64,000 nucleotides of DNA, taken from assembly GCF_947490405.1 (NCBI RefSeq), contig NZ_CANLGU010000004.1, positions 62,001-126,000 of the forward strand, read 5' to 3'. This document shows, one piece after another, positions 52,345 through 61,103 of this stretch. The position numbers were made by a program, and so were the translations under genes. Position 1 is the first letter of the stretch. Each line of letters opens with the position of its first letter. A model generated the notes under the pieces. That model was given only the letters and a program-made list of their open reading frames with translations. It ran no database searches and was not told where the DNA came from. The DNA is from an uncultured Algibacter sp. (GTDB lineage: Bacteria; Bacteroidota; Bacteroidia; Flavobacteriales; Flavobacteriaceae).

Positions 52345-55300
52345 ATGCAAAAAAAGCTCGCTAATATTTTCTTTTCTACTAAACTTACTTCTGTCTTATT
52401 TATACTTTTTGCTGTTGCTATGGCAACAGGAACATTTTTAGACGCAGGACAAGATACATCGCCAACACCGTACACTAGAAACCTAATTTATAACGCGTGG
52501 TGGTTTGAAGCTATCATGGTATTTTTTATTATTAATTTCACAGGAAATATTTTCAGATACAGACTGTACAAAAAAGAAAAGTGGGCAACTTTTATTTTGC
52601 ATTTAGCTTTCATTTTTATTTTATTAGGTGCTTTCATCACTCGGTATGCTAGTTTTGAAGGCATGATGGCTATTAGAGAAGGTGCGACAGAAAATTCATT
52701 TCTTTCACAAAAAACATACATCACAGCTTTTATTGATGGCGATTACCAGATTAATGGACAAGTGCAACAACGTTTTATAGAAAGCGAAGTAGATTTTTCT
52801 GGACGGTTAGAAAACGATTTTTCATTGAACACCGAGTATGGAGACCAACCAGTTACCATTACATTAGAAAAATTTATTGTAGGTGCAGAGGAAGATATTA
52901 TTCCAGATAACAATGGTGAAGAATATTTAAAAATAGTGGAAGCCGGATCAGGTGGGGCTCATAATCATTTTTTAAAAGTAGGTCAAGTATCTAGTATTCA
53001 TAACATTCTTTTTGCCTTAAATAAACCAACAGACGGGGCTATAAATATTACATTTCAAGGTGATTCTTTAAATATAAAGTCTCCCTTTGAAGGTAGTTAC
53101 ATGACTATGGCCACTAAAGCACAAGGGACACTTTACAAAGACAGTTTGCAACCTCTAGCATTACGCTCGCTTTATAAAATTGGGAATATGCAAATGGTAT
53201 TTCCTAAACCCGTAGTAAAAGGTGTTTTTGATGTGGTTCAAAAATCACAACTTCTTAAAAACGATGAAGACGGTGTGGTGTTAAATGTAACTACAAATGG
53301 AGAAACACAGCGTGTCGGACTTTTAGGCGGAAAAGGAACCAATAGTAATTTTAAAATCGTTAAAATTGGTGGTTTAGATTTTGCCTTCAAATACGGCTCA
53401 AAAGTTTTAGAGTTGCCTTTTTCTTTAAAATTAAACGATTTTGAAGCAGAACGCTACCCGGGAACAGAGCGCGGGTATTCTGCTTATTCAAGTGAAGTGA
53501 CAGTTTTAGATGATAGGTTTGAAGATTATGATTATAAAATTTATATGAATAATATTTTAGACCATGATGGCTATCGCTTCTTTCAATCAGGGTTTGACCC
53601 TGATGAAAAAGGCACTATACTCTCTGTTAATCATGATTACTGGGGGACCTTAATCACTTATATAGGCTATTTTATGCTATATTTTGGACTTATGGCTATT
53701 CTGTTTTCTAAACATTCTAGATTTGGAGATTTAAAACGCTATTTGGAAAAAGTGAAAGCTAAAAAAGCTAAGTTGCTTAGCGTTATGGTGTTGTGTTTTG
53801 GATTACATGGTTTTGCTCAAGAACACTATGAAGGTGATGGGCATAACCACTCGCAACCTACAAAAGCACAAATTGATTCCATTTTAAAAGCGAATGTAGC
53901 TCCTAAAGAACACGCTGATAAATTTGGACGATTAGTTATCCAAGATTTAAGTGGGCGAATGATGCCTGTAAATACATATGCATCTGAAATGCTTCGTAAG
54001 TTAAGTAAACATGATACTTACGAGGGTTTTGATGCTAATCAAGTATTTTTATCTATTCAGGAAAGTCCGCAACTATGGTATAATGTTCCTATTATTTATT
54101 TAAGACCTATGGAAACCGACTCGTTACGGACCATAATTGGCGTAAAAAAGAAAGGTAAACTGTTTGCGTTAACTGATTTTATAAACCCCGATGGAACCTA
54201 TAAACTAAGCCCATATTTGGATGATGCTTACAGTGTAACTGTCCCTAATGGTTATCAGAAAAAAATTAAGGAAGCCGATCAACGCGTAAGTTTATTATTT
54301 AATACTATTGAGGGACGCTCATTAAAAGTTTTTCCAATTCCAAATGACGATAATAACAAGTGGATTTCTTATAATGATTACAGAGAAAACCCGACAGTGA
54401 TAAAAGATTCATTGTATTCAAGTTTTGTTAAAAATGGATTTAGAGCTTATTTATACACTTTAAATCAAGCGAAACAAACAGGTAATTTCGATGAAGCCGA
54501 AAAGCTCTTAGAAGCTTTCAAAAAAACACAACACAAATATGGTGGTGATGTTATGCTTAGCGATGATAAAGTGAGAACAGAAGTACTTTATAACAAATAT
54601 GACATTTTCAAGAAGCTCTATAAATGGTACATGTATACTGGAGCCTTATTTTTTATATTGTTAATTGCTCAAATATTTAACGATAAGCGCAAATTTGTAA
54701 ATGTTTCTGTAACAGTATTAAAATTTGTTATTATTGGCTTGTTTTTACTGCATACTTCTGGATTGATTGTCCGTTGGTATATCTCTGGACATGCACCTTG
54801 GAGTGATGCTTACGAATCTATGATTTACGTAGCTTGGTCAACCATGTTATTTGGCTTGATTACTGGTATAAGTAAGAGCGATAAAAAAGAGTTAATAGGA
54901 GAATCTCCATCATTTTCATCAAAGTTATCTGGTTTCTTTAACTTGAAATCTTCAAATTTAACTATAGCAGCAGCAGCATTTGTAACGTCTATGATTTTAA
55001 TGATAGCACATTGGAATTGGATGGACCCTGCTATTGCTAACCTACAGCCTGTTTTAAACAGTTATTGGCTCATGATACATGTAGCAGTAATTGTAGCAAG
55101 TTACGGTCCGTTTGCCTTAGGGATGATTTTAGGCATCGTATCTCTAATTCTTATGATTTTTACTACTAAGGCTAATAAAGTTAAAATGGATTTGAATATC
55201 AAGGAGTTAACTACTATTAACGAAATGGCTCTAACGGTTGGTTTAGTGATGCTTACCATTGGAAATTTTTTAGGTGGTATGTGGGCTAATGAGAGTTGGG

Positions 55301-55608
55301 GACGTTATTGGGGTTGGGATCCAAAAGAAACTTGGGCGCTTATTAGTATTATGGTTTATGCTTTTGTAATCCATATGCGATTGGTTCCCGGATTACGTGG
55401 GCGTTGGTTTTTTAACTTGATGTCTATTGTGGCATTTGCCAGTATTTTAATGACATATTTTGGTGTTAATTTTTACTTAGCTGGTTTACATAGTTATGCT
55501 AGTGGTGACCAAATTATCAGTATTAAGTTTATTATTATTGCTTTTGCTATAATTGCGGTTTTAGGGCTTTTTGCGTATCGTGGGTATGCAAGGTATTATA
55601 AAAAGTAG
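52345..55608 (+). CDS. ResB-CcsA fusion, cytochrome c biogenesis protein
   Basis: This 1087-residue inner-membrane protein assembles c-type cytochromes by system II. The N-terminal half is ResB-like (membrane segments near 15-105 and 440-460 flanking a periplasmic domain). Residues about 475-490 (MVLCFGLHGFAQEHYEG) look like a former signal peptide, so two chains appear fused. The C-terminal half (about 770-1085) is CcsA-like with the heme-handling WGRYWGWDPKETW motif (about 983-995) and conserved His. Monocistronic or leading to the DinB gene. Confidence 0.93.
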   Translation: MQKKLANIFFSTKLTSVLFILFAVAMATGTFLDAGQDTSPTPYTRNLIYNAWWFEAIMVFFIINFTGNIFRYRLYKKEKWATFILHLAFIFILLGAFITRYASFEGMMAIREGATENSFLSQKTYITAFIDGDYQINGQVQQRFIESEVDFSGRLENDFSLNTEYGDQPVTITLEKFIVGAEEDIIPDNNGEEYLKIVEAGSGGAHNHFLKVGQVSSIHNILFALNKPTDGAINITFQGDSLNIKSPFEGSYMTMATKAQGTLYKDSLQPLALRSLYKIGNMQMVFPKPVVKGVFDVVQKSQLLKNDEDGVVLNVTTNGETQRVGLLGGKGTNSNFKIVKIGGLDFAFKYGSKVLELPFSLKLNDFEAERYPGTERGYSAYSSEVTVLDDRFEDYDYKIYMNNILDHDGYRFFQSGFDPDEKGTILSVNHDYWGTLITYIGYFMLYFGLMAILFSKHSRFGDLKRYLEKVKAKKAKLLSVMVLCFGLHGFAQEHYEGDGHNHSQPTKAQIDSILKANVAPKEHADKFGRLVIQDLSGRMMPVNTYASEMLRKLSKHDTYEGFDANQVFLSIQESPQLWYNVPIIYLRPMETDSLRTIIGVKKKGKLFALTDFINPDGTYKLSPYLDDAYSVTVPNGYQKKIKEADQRVSLLFNTIEGRSLKVFPIPNDDNNKWISYNDYRENPTVIKDSLYSSFVKNGFRAYLYTLNQAKQTGNFDEAEKLLEAFKKTQHKYGGDVMLSDDKVRTEVLYNKYDIFKKLYKWYMYTGALFFILLIAQIFNDKRKFVNVSVTVLKFVIIGLFLLHTSGLIVRWYISGHAPWSDAYESMIYVAWSTMLFGLITGISKSDKKELIGESPSFSSKLSGFFNLKSSNLTIAAAAFVTSMILMIAHWNWMDPAIANLQPVLNSYWLMIHVAVIVASYGPFALGMILGIVSLILMIFTTKANKVKMDLNIKELTTINEMALTVGLVMLTIGNFLGGMWANESWGRYWGWDPKETWALISIMVYAFVIHMRLVPGLRGRWFFNLMSIVAFASILMTYFGVNFYLAGLHSYASGDQIISIKFIIIAFAIIAVLGLFAYRGYARYYKK

Positions 55609-55621
55609 TTAACAAATTTAT

Positions 55622-56065
55622 ATGAAAGTATTGGAACATAAGTTGCAGCAATTACTCCAAAAAGGATGTATGTGTATTTTAGAATATTCCGATTCTGAAT
55701 TACTTTTTAAAGCATCTCCTGATAAATGGTCTAAAAAAGAAATTTTAGGACACTTAATAGATTCTGGTATAAATAATTTGCAACGTTTTACTGAAATTCA
55801 ATTTAAAGAAAAGCCCTATAGTTTTGAAAGTTATAGCCAAAATGAATTAGTTAAGGCTAATGGATATCAAAATGCTTCTATAAAAGAACTATTAGATTTT
55901 TGGAAATCAATTAATAATAGAATTCTTTATTTGTTTAGTATTCAGAACGAGGAAACTCTAAGTTTTAAAATTATTCTTGATACTGGTGATAGTTTTGATT
56001 TAAGGTTTTTAATGGAAGATTATGTTAGTCATCTTGAGTATCATTTAAATCAGATTTTTGCTTAG
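55622..56065 (+). CDS. DinB-like four-helix protein
   Basis: This 147-residue protein lies 13 bases past the ResB-CcsA gene. It has the DinB layout ASPDKWSKKEILGHLIDSGINNLQRF (partly cited), then DFWKSINNRILYLF and YVSHLEYHLNQI. The first His in GHLID and the final His in SHLEYH match metal ligands of the DinB superfamily. Function (thiol transferase or hydrolase) is unknown. Confidence 0.85.
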   Translation: MKVLEHKLQQLLQKGCMCILEYSDSELLFKASPDKWSKKEILGHLIDSGINNLQRFTEIQFKEKPYSFESYSQNELVKANGYQNASIKELLDFWKSINNRILYLFSIQNEETLSFKIILDTGDSFDLRFLMEDYVSHLEYHLNQIFA

Positions 56066-56145
56066 TATTTCTTCCATTATTATTTGTATTGTATTAACTC
56101 GCTTTTTGTATTGTGTAACCTAATAGCTCGAAATAGGAATTCTAA

Positions 56146-56226
56146 GGACTTGTAGCGAAATACATAAATTCAAAAAAATAAAACAGAAATGTATGAATAA
56201 AAGCTCCAAGCCTTCATAACGCCCAA
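56146..56226 (-). repeat. Degenerate dispersed frame repeat, copy R7
   Basis: GGACTTGTAGCG at the left and ATAACGCCCAA at the right match the family right end and inner motif. The core is AT-rich and not like the others. It lies between the converging DinB and DUF3307 genes. Confidence 0.5.
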
Positions 56227-56227
56227 A

Positions 56228-56950
56228 TTATTGTTCTATTAAACTTGAAATGTACTCGTAACCTAAGCCAAATGAGATGGCTAAGCCAAAGCTGATTAAA
56301 GTGCCAATTAAGATGTACTCGGTGAGTTTACGGTCTTTGGCTTTAGATAAATCGCTGAAGCGGAAAACGGATTTAGCGGTTATTAGAAAACCTACGCCTT
56401 CCCAATGATTTGTGATGATGAACATGAACACAAAAAGACGCTCTAGTATGCCAATATAAGCACCGGCATCTTCGAGGGTGGTGTCTTTGTTGTATTCTGA
56501 TAAATCCCATTTTGATATAATGGTTCGCATGATTATGGACGAGGCTTTTGTAACGCCTAATATACAGGTTAAAAATAGTAGAGTTTTGGGGGTGAAAAGT
56601 TGTGTGATACTAACGGTGTAAGGCTGATAAATTTTGACAACTAAAGCAATAATGATGAGGTGTGCGAGTTGATCAAGTCCAAATAATAACCGAGGATTCA
56701 TTCGTGTGTTTAAATGTAGTTTTACTACATCGATAATATAATGTGAAACAGGTATTATGATTAATAGCAACCAGTATTGAAAATTGAACTGCAATACTAC
56801 AACAAGCGCCACAATGTGTATTAAAATATGCCAATACAGGTACTTGGATTTATGTTTATGGGTTTCTTTGTGTTGTACCCATGTGTAGGGTTGAAACAAA
56901 AAATCGCCTATGGTGTGGGCAAGTACAAGTTTTATAGCTAAAGCTAACAT
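56228..56950 (-). CDS. DUF3307 membrane protein
   Basis: This 240-residue inner-membrane protein has the DUF3307 core: HTIGDFLFQPYTWVQHKETHKHKSKYLYWHILIH (partly cited), FNFQYWLLLIIIPVSHYIID, and RLLFGLDQLAHLIII. About six membrane helices are seen. It overlaps the SatD gene by seven bases. The SatD/DUF3307 pairing recurs in several phyla; the function is unknown. Confidence 0.88.
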   Translation of the reverse strand: MLALAIKLVLAHTIGDFLFQPYTWVQHKETHKHKSKYLYWHILIHIVALVVVLQFNFQYWLLLIIIPVSHYIIDVVKLHLNTRMNPRLLFGLDQLAHLIIIALVVKIYQPYTVSITQLFTPKTLLFLTCILGVTKASSIIMRTIISKWDLSEYNKDTTLEDAGAYIGILERLFVFMFIITNHWEGVGFLITAKSVFRFSDLSKAKDRKLTEYILIGTLISFGLAISFGLGYEYISSLIEQ

Positions 56951-57546
56951 AAGGATTGTATTTGGGTTTGATAATAGTGTAATAATTTTGTTATCTCATC
57001 ATAACCAGCTCTTTTTAAACCTTGGCTAATGTTACCTTGTGTACGATTTAAAATTTCTGCTATTTGGTTTTGCTTTAAATCGGGGTTTTCTAATGTTGTT
57101 TTCACTAAAATTGCAGATTTACTAGACCAATTGTTTATAGTTAATTGCGCTAAGTCTAGCATGATGTTTATAGCGGTATCAAACGGCTCAAAAGATGATT
57201 TTATAGCTAGTGTTGTTTTGTCAAGATTTTCAAAACACTCGCCAGAATTTACAAACGCACTTCCGTTTGATTCTGTAATATTTTCAGATTGGTATGTTTT
57301 TTCACCAATACCAATAGCTAAACGCACATCTAAATCGTTAAAACGTTTTATAGTTGCTTTTATTAGTAGGCATGTAAGTAATGCTTGCTCTGGTGTGACT
57401 TCTAGTTGAAAACTATCGCCTCTATACACTTCCCATGTTTGTGGGGTTTTCCCAAAACTATTAAGCACAGACTTTAATGCCTCTAACCAATGTTTTGGAG
57501 AGCTTTTTTTAGAGTTTATAATATCACCTGTGATGATGCTTGTCAT
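56944..57546 (-). CDS. SatD family regulator-like protein
   Basis: This 200-residue protein has a nucleotidyl-cyclase-like region (SIITGDIINSKKSS, EVYRGDSFQLEV, DVRLAIGIGEK; residues 2-115) and a C-terminal helix-turn-helix (LKQNQIAEILNRTQGNISQGLKRAGYDEI, partly cited; about 155-185). SatD proteins occur with DUF3307 partners and may sense a ligand. The presence of a DNA-binding tail suggests autoregulation. Confidence 0.85.
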   Translation of the reverse strand: MTSIITGDIINSKKSSPKHWLEALKSVLNSFGKTPQTWEVYRGDSFQLEVTPEQALLTCLLIKATIKRFNDLDVRLAIGIGEKTYQSENITESNGSAFVNSGECFENLDKTTLAIKSSFEPFDTAINIMLDLAQLTINNWSSKSAILVKTTLENPDLKQNQIAEILNRTQGNISQGLKRAGYDEITKLLHYYQTQIQSLC

Positions 57547-57775
57547 ACTATTACGTAAAATATAACATCAAATGTATAGATATTTATCTAAAACACCAAA
57601 AATATTAACTAAAAAGCTAATAATTAAAAATATTAGTTAATTGAATAATAATGTATAATATTAGTATTTAAGATAATAATTTTATTTATTATTGAATGTA
57701 ATGATAATGTTTATTGTAGATAAAACTTTTTTCTGCAGGAAGCCAGTTATACATAGTATTTCAATACAATATCTT

Positions 57776-57783
57776 TACATTTG
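57776..57783 (+). promoter_or_regulatory. -7 promoter element (TACATTTG) of mscL
   Basis: This TAnnTTTG match ends 22 bases before ATG 57806. The remaining 57547-57775 gap is AT-rich, with repeated ATTAGTATT-type words, and holds no gene. Confidence 0.55.
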
Positions 57784-57805
57784 AAAAACATAAATACTGA
57801 TAGCA

Positions 57806-58249
57806 ATGAAATTATTTAAAGAGTTTAAAGAATTTGCCGTAAAAGGAAATATGATGGATATGGCAATAGGTATTATTATTGGTGCAGCATTCAATAAAGT
57901 TATTGATGTTTTAGTAAAAAAAGTGATGCTGCCGCCATTGTCTTTACTTACGGATGGGGTAAATTTTCAGAATAAGAAAATAATTTTGCAAGAAGCCACC
58001 AAACAAACCGATGGTTCCATTCTTACTGAAGAAGTTGCCATCGGTTATGGGGCACTAGCTGAAGCGTTTTTAGATTTTATGATTATTGGTTTAACCGTAT
58101 TTATTGTAGTTAAGTTTATGAATAGGCTTAAGAAAAAAGCACAAGATACAAACGACGTTACCGTTGCAACACCTAAGGATATTGAATTACTATCACAGCT
58201 TACAGAACTAATGGAAGAACAAAATGCCTTACTTAAAGCAAAACAATAA
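57806..58249 (+). CDS. mscL: Large-conductance mechanosensitive channel MscL
   Basis: This 147-residue inner-membrane channel opens at high turgor. The N-terminal helix FKEFKEFAVKGNMMDMAIGIIIGAAFNKVIDVL (partly cited) is the pore-lining TM1, followed by a periplasmic loop with PLSLLTDGVNFQ, and TM2 (FLDFMIIGLTVFIVVKF). The C-terminal helix ends in LTELMEEQNALLKAK. Length and order match the family. The small basic gene follows by two bases. Confidence 0.93.
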   Translation: MKLFKEFKEFAVKGNMMDMAIGIIIGAAFNKVIDVLVKKVMLPPLSLLTDGVNFQNKKIILQEATKQTDGSILTEEVAIGYGALAEAFLDFMIIGLTVFIVVKFMNRLKKKAQDTNDVTVATPKDIELLSQLTELMEEQNALLKAKQ

Positions 58250-58251
58250 AT

Positions 58252-58407
58252 ATGGCAAAAAAAGGTAGGGAAAAAAACACGAAAAATAAGGCGAAGCATT
58301 CTAAACTAATGGCACAGAAGAAGAATAAAAAGAAATCTGATGTTGCACTTAGGAAGAAGAGATTGAAGCAGATTATAGAAAAAATGAAAGAAAATACAGG
58401 TGATTAA
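58252..58407 (+). CDS. Small highly basic protein after mscL
   Basis: ATG 58252 to TAA 58405-58407 encodes 51 residues, MAKKGREKNTKNKAKHSKLM followed by AQKKNKKKSDVALRKKRLKQ and IIEKMKENTGD. About 40 percent of residues are Lys or Arg. The ATG lies two bases past the mscL stop, so it is co-transcribed. It resembles nucleic-acid- or ribosome-binding small proteins, but no family is recognised. Confidence 0.7.
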   Translation: MAKKGREKNTKNKAKHSKLMAQKKNKKKSDVALRKKRLKQIIEKMKENTGD

Positions 58408-58456
58408 AAATAAAAAGTATTTTTAGCATTACAAACCATAACTAATTATACTCAAA

Positions 58457-59356
58457 ATGATGAATAAAATTACTCTAGCGCTATTATTGTTTTTTTCTAT
58501 TCAAATAAATGCGCAACAAGAAACGGATACTTTATCCTTTGATTTAGAAACCTACCAAAAAGCTTTAGATAGCATTAATAATACATTTACTTATCAACGT
58601 GGGGAAGTAAACCTTCATAATGGTTTAGCTACCCTTCATGTACCAGAGGGATTTAAGTTTTTGGATAGTGAGCAAAGTAAATATGTATTAACTGATTTAT
58701 GGGGAAACCCACCAAGTGAGACAATTGGATTATTATTCCCAGAGGATATGACGCCAATGCATGATAATTTTACTTATGCTGTTGAAATTGAATATTCTGA
58801 AGAAGGTTATATTGAAGACGAAGATGCAGAAGATTTAGATTATGATGACTTGCTAGAGGAGATGCAGGGAGATATTAAAGCATCTAACCCAGAGCGCTCA
58901 GCTCAAGGTTATCCAACTATGGAGTTGGTAGGTTGGGCATCGCAACCCTATTATGATCAGGAGAATAAAAAGCTACACTGGGCTAAGGAATTGAAGTTTG
59001 AGGATACAGAGATAAATACGCTTAACTATAACATTCGTGTACTTGGGCGAAAAGGATATTTGAATTTAAATGCTATTGGAGATATAAATATGTTAAGCAC
59101 ATTTAATGCCGACAGAGATAATATTTTACATAGTGTAGAATTTACTCCAGGAAACCGTTATTCTGATTTTAATCCAGATATTGATAAAGTAGCAGCTTAT
59201 GGAATAGGGGGATTAATAGCAGGGAAAATTTTAGCTAAAGCTGGCTTTTTTGCTTTAATTTTAAAATTCTGGAAGTTTATTGCTATTGGGGCTGTAGCTT
59301 TATTTAGTGGCTTTAGAAAGAAACTGTTTGGAGGTGACAAGAGTGATGATGCTTAA
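58457..59356 (+). CDS. DUF2167 membrane protein
   Basis: This 299-residue protein has a signal peptide (MMNKITLALLLFFSIQINAQ), then a DUF2167 region (TYQRGEVNLHNGLATLHVPEGFKFLD in part, VLTDLWGNPP, TLGLLFPEDM-like GLLFPED, EIEYSEEGYIEDEDAEDLDYDDL partly cited). A hydrophobic segment near residues 245-282 gives a C-terminal membrane anchor. Periplasmic or membrane location is expected; function is unknown. Confidence 0.9.
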   Translation: MMNKITLALLLFFSIQINAQQETDTLSFDLETYQKALDSINNTFTYQRGEVNLHNGLATLHVPEGFKFLDSEQSKYVLTDLWGNPPSETIGLLFPEDMTPMHDNFTYAVEIEYSEEGYIEDEDAEDLDYDDLLEEMQGDIKASNPERSAQGYPTMELVGWASQPYYDQENKKLHWAKELKFEDTEINTLNYNIRVLGRKGYLNLNAIGDINMLSTFNADRDNILHSVEFTPGNRYSDFNPDIDKVAAYGIGGLIAGKILAKAGFFALILKFWKFIAIGAVALFSGFRKKLFGGDKSDDA

Positions 59357-59373
59357 GTATAATACAACTTAAA

Positions 59374-59413
59374 AAATTAAAAAAGGAATGTGAAAACGTA
59401 CCTTTTTTAATTT
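59374..59413. terminator. Bidirectional terminator overlapping the HAD stop
   Basis: A 13-bp stem AAATTAAAAAAGG / CCTTTTTTAATTT with a 14-base loop ends the DUF2167 and HAD genes. It overlaps the HAD stop at 59407-59409. Confidence 0.75.
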
Positions 59414-60066
59414 AAAAGATTAACCGCTTTATCAAAGTAAATATCTTTAAAATCTGTAATAACAGTATTCGCTTTTGAGTAGTCTTGGTTCTTTGAATGA
59501 AAACTATCAAACCCCACACAATAAATGCCTGCAGCCTTCGCAGCTTCAACACCATTTGTTGAGTCTTCGATAACGATACACTCTTCTTTTGAAAAACCAG
59601 TAGCTTCAGCAGCTTTAATAAAAATTTCTGGATGAGGTTTTGATTGCTTTAAATCGCCACCACTTAATTTTGCTACAAAATATTGGTTTAAATCAAAACG
59701 ATCAAAAATTTGATTGATACTGGTCATAGCAGCTGAAGAGGCAAGTACTAATGTTAATCCGTTATTATAATAGTTTTTTATCAAATCTAGTACACCATCA
59801 ATAAGCCCTAAATCAGAATTGCTATCAAAAAATTGTTTGTAATGCTTACGTTTTAAAGCTACTAAAGTTTCAGGTGCTTCCTTAAGATCAAAATGGTCAC
59901 ATAAGCGTTTGCAAATATTTATGGTGGATTGCCCTGTGAAAGATTCGTAAAGTTCTGAAGAAACGTCAATACCAACTTCATCAAACATATCATGGTAGGC
60001 TTTATTGTGCATAGGTTCACTATCAATAATAACACCATCCATATCAAAAATAACCGCTTTTAGCAT
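59407..60066 (-). CDS. HAD-family beta-phosphoglucomutase-like hydrolase
   Basis: This 219-residue HAD phosphatase/phosphomutase has the DxDG nucleophile pair in VIFDMDGVIIDSEPMH, the cap helix, SSAAMTSINQIF (motif II), and KPHPEIFIKAAEATG with IVIEDSTNGVEAAKAAG (motif III/IV). The order follows beta-phosphoglucomutase-like subgroup. Substrate is not fixed by sequence. Confidence 0.92.
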   Translation of the reverse strand: MLKAVIFDMDGVIIDSEPMHNKAYHDMFDEVGIDVSSELYESFTGQSTINICKRLCDHFDLKEAPETLVALKRKHYKQFFDSNSDLGLIDGVLDLIKNYYNNGLTLVLASSAAMTSINQIFDRFDLNQYFVAKLSGGDLKQSKPHPEIFIKAAEATGFSKEECIVIEDSTNGVEAAKAAGIYCVGFDSFHSKNQDYSKANTVITDFKDIYFDKAVNLLN

Positions 60067-60125
60067 TTGTAATTTTTTTTGCGAATATATAAGAATTGAA
60101 AGAAACGTACTAAAAATCTATTTTG

Positions 60126-60133
60126 TAGTTTTG
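60126..60133 (+). promoter_or_regulatory. -7 promoter element (TAGTTTTG) of rlmF
   Basis: This TAnnTTTG match sits 25 bases before ATT 60159. Transcription would begin at about 60139-60141, just before the AAAGGA at 60144-60149. Confidence 0.55.
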
Positions 60134-60158
60134 AATACTTATTAAAGGATTTAAAAAA

Positions 60159-61037
60159 ATTAAAACACATACAAGTTTCCATCCAAATAACAAGCATAAA
60201 TCAGGATATGATTTAGATACTTTGTGTAGCGTATTTACAGATTTAATACCTTTTGTTTTTGAAAATAAATACGAAACAAAAACGATTGATTTTGCTAACC
60301 CCAAAGCTGTTAAAGCACTAAACACAGCTTTGTTGTTTAAAGATTATAATATTAAGTTTTGGGAGTTTCCAGATGCTAATTTATGTCCGCCAATCCCAGG
60401 GCGTGTAGATTATATTCATCATGTAGCTGATTTGCTAAAGACGTCAAAAATTACAGATAATTTAAATGTTTTAGACGTTGGTACGGGGGCAAGTTGTATC
60501 TATCCTATTTTAGGAGTATCAGAATATAATTGGCGTTTTGTTGCAACCGATATTGATAAAACCTCATTAAAATCTGCTCAGAAAATCATCGATAAAAACA
60601 ACTTAAAGAATCGTATTGAATTACGCCATCAAAAAGAGCTGTCTCAAATTTTTAAAGGTGTTTTAAATCAAGAAGATTGTTTTTCGGTGTCTATTTGTAA
60701 CCCACCATTTTATAAATCAGAGGCTGATGCTTTAGAAGCGACGACTAGAAAGTTAAAAGGTCTAAATAAGGCAAGTTATAAATTGGTTAGAAACTTCTCT
60801 GGAACTCAAAATGAATTATGGTATAAAGGTGGAGAAAAAGCATTTATTCATAATTACCTTTATGAAAGCTCATTATTTAAGGAGCAATGTGTTTGGTTTA
60901 CAATCTTAGTTTCAAAAAAAGATTTGGTAAAAGGTATGTACACGTCTTTGAAGAAATTAGGAGCGACAAGTATTAAGACTATTAATATGGGGCAAGGGAA
61001 TAAAGTGTCAAGAATTATAGCTTGGTCTTTTCAATGA
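60159..61037 (+). CDS. rlmF: 23S rRNA (adenine(1618)-N(6))-methyltransferase RlmF
   Basis: RlmF methylates A1618 of 23S rRNA with SAM. The frame extends upstream of TTG 60222 through FHPNNKHKSGYDLDTLC, which is the conserved RlmF N-terminus, up to an ATT codon at 60159 with AAAGGA nine bases before it. No ATG exists in this stretch. Downstream are DFANPKAVKALNTALL, CPPIPGRVDYIHH, LDVGTGASCIYPIL (SAM), ATDID and the CNPPFYKS motif. A TTG start would cut the conserved part. I therefore give an ATT start (292 residues), moderate confidence. Confidence 0.85.
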   Translation: MKTHTSFHPNNKHKSGYDLDTLCSVFTDLIPFVFENKYETKTIDFANPKAVKALNTALLFKDYNIKFWEFPDANLCPPIPGRVDYIHHVADLLKTSKITDNLNVLDVGTGASCIYPILGVSEYNWRFVATDIDKTSLKSAQKIIDKNNLKNRIELRHQKELSQIFKGVLNQEDCFSVSICNPPFYKSEADALEATTRKLKGLNKASYKLVRNFSGTQNELWYKGGEKAFIHNYLYESSLFKEQCVWFTILVSKKDLVKGMYTSLKKLGATSIKTINMGQGNKVSRIIAWSFQ

Positions 61038-61038
61038 A

Positions 61039-61077
61039 AAAGTGCTAAAACTACATTATTTGTAGCTTTCGCACTTT
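61039..61077. terminator. Terminator hairpin after rlmF
   Basis: AAAGTGC / GCACTTT forms the outer stem, and CTACA / TGTAG the inner stem, with internal bulges. It lies between converging rlmF and DUF2490 genes. Confidence 0.6.
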
Positions 61078-61103
61078 CTCTAGTAAACATAACAAACAAA
61101 CTA

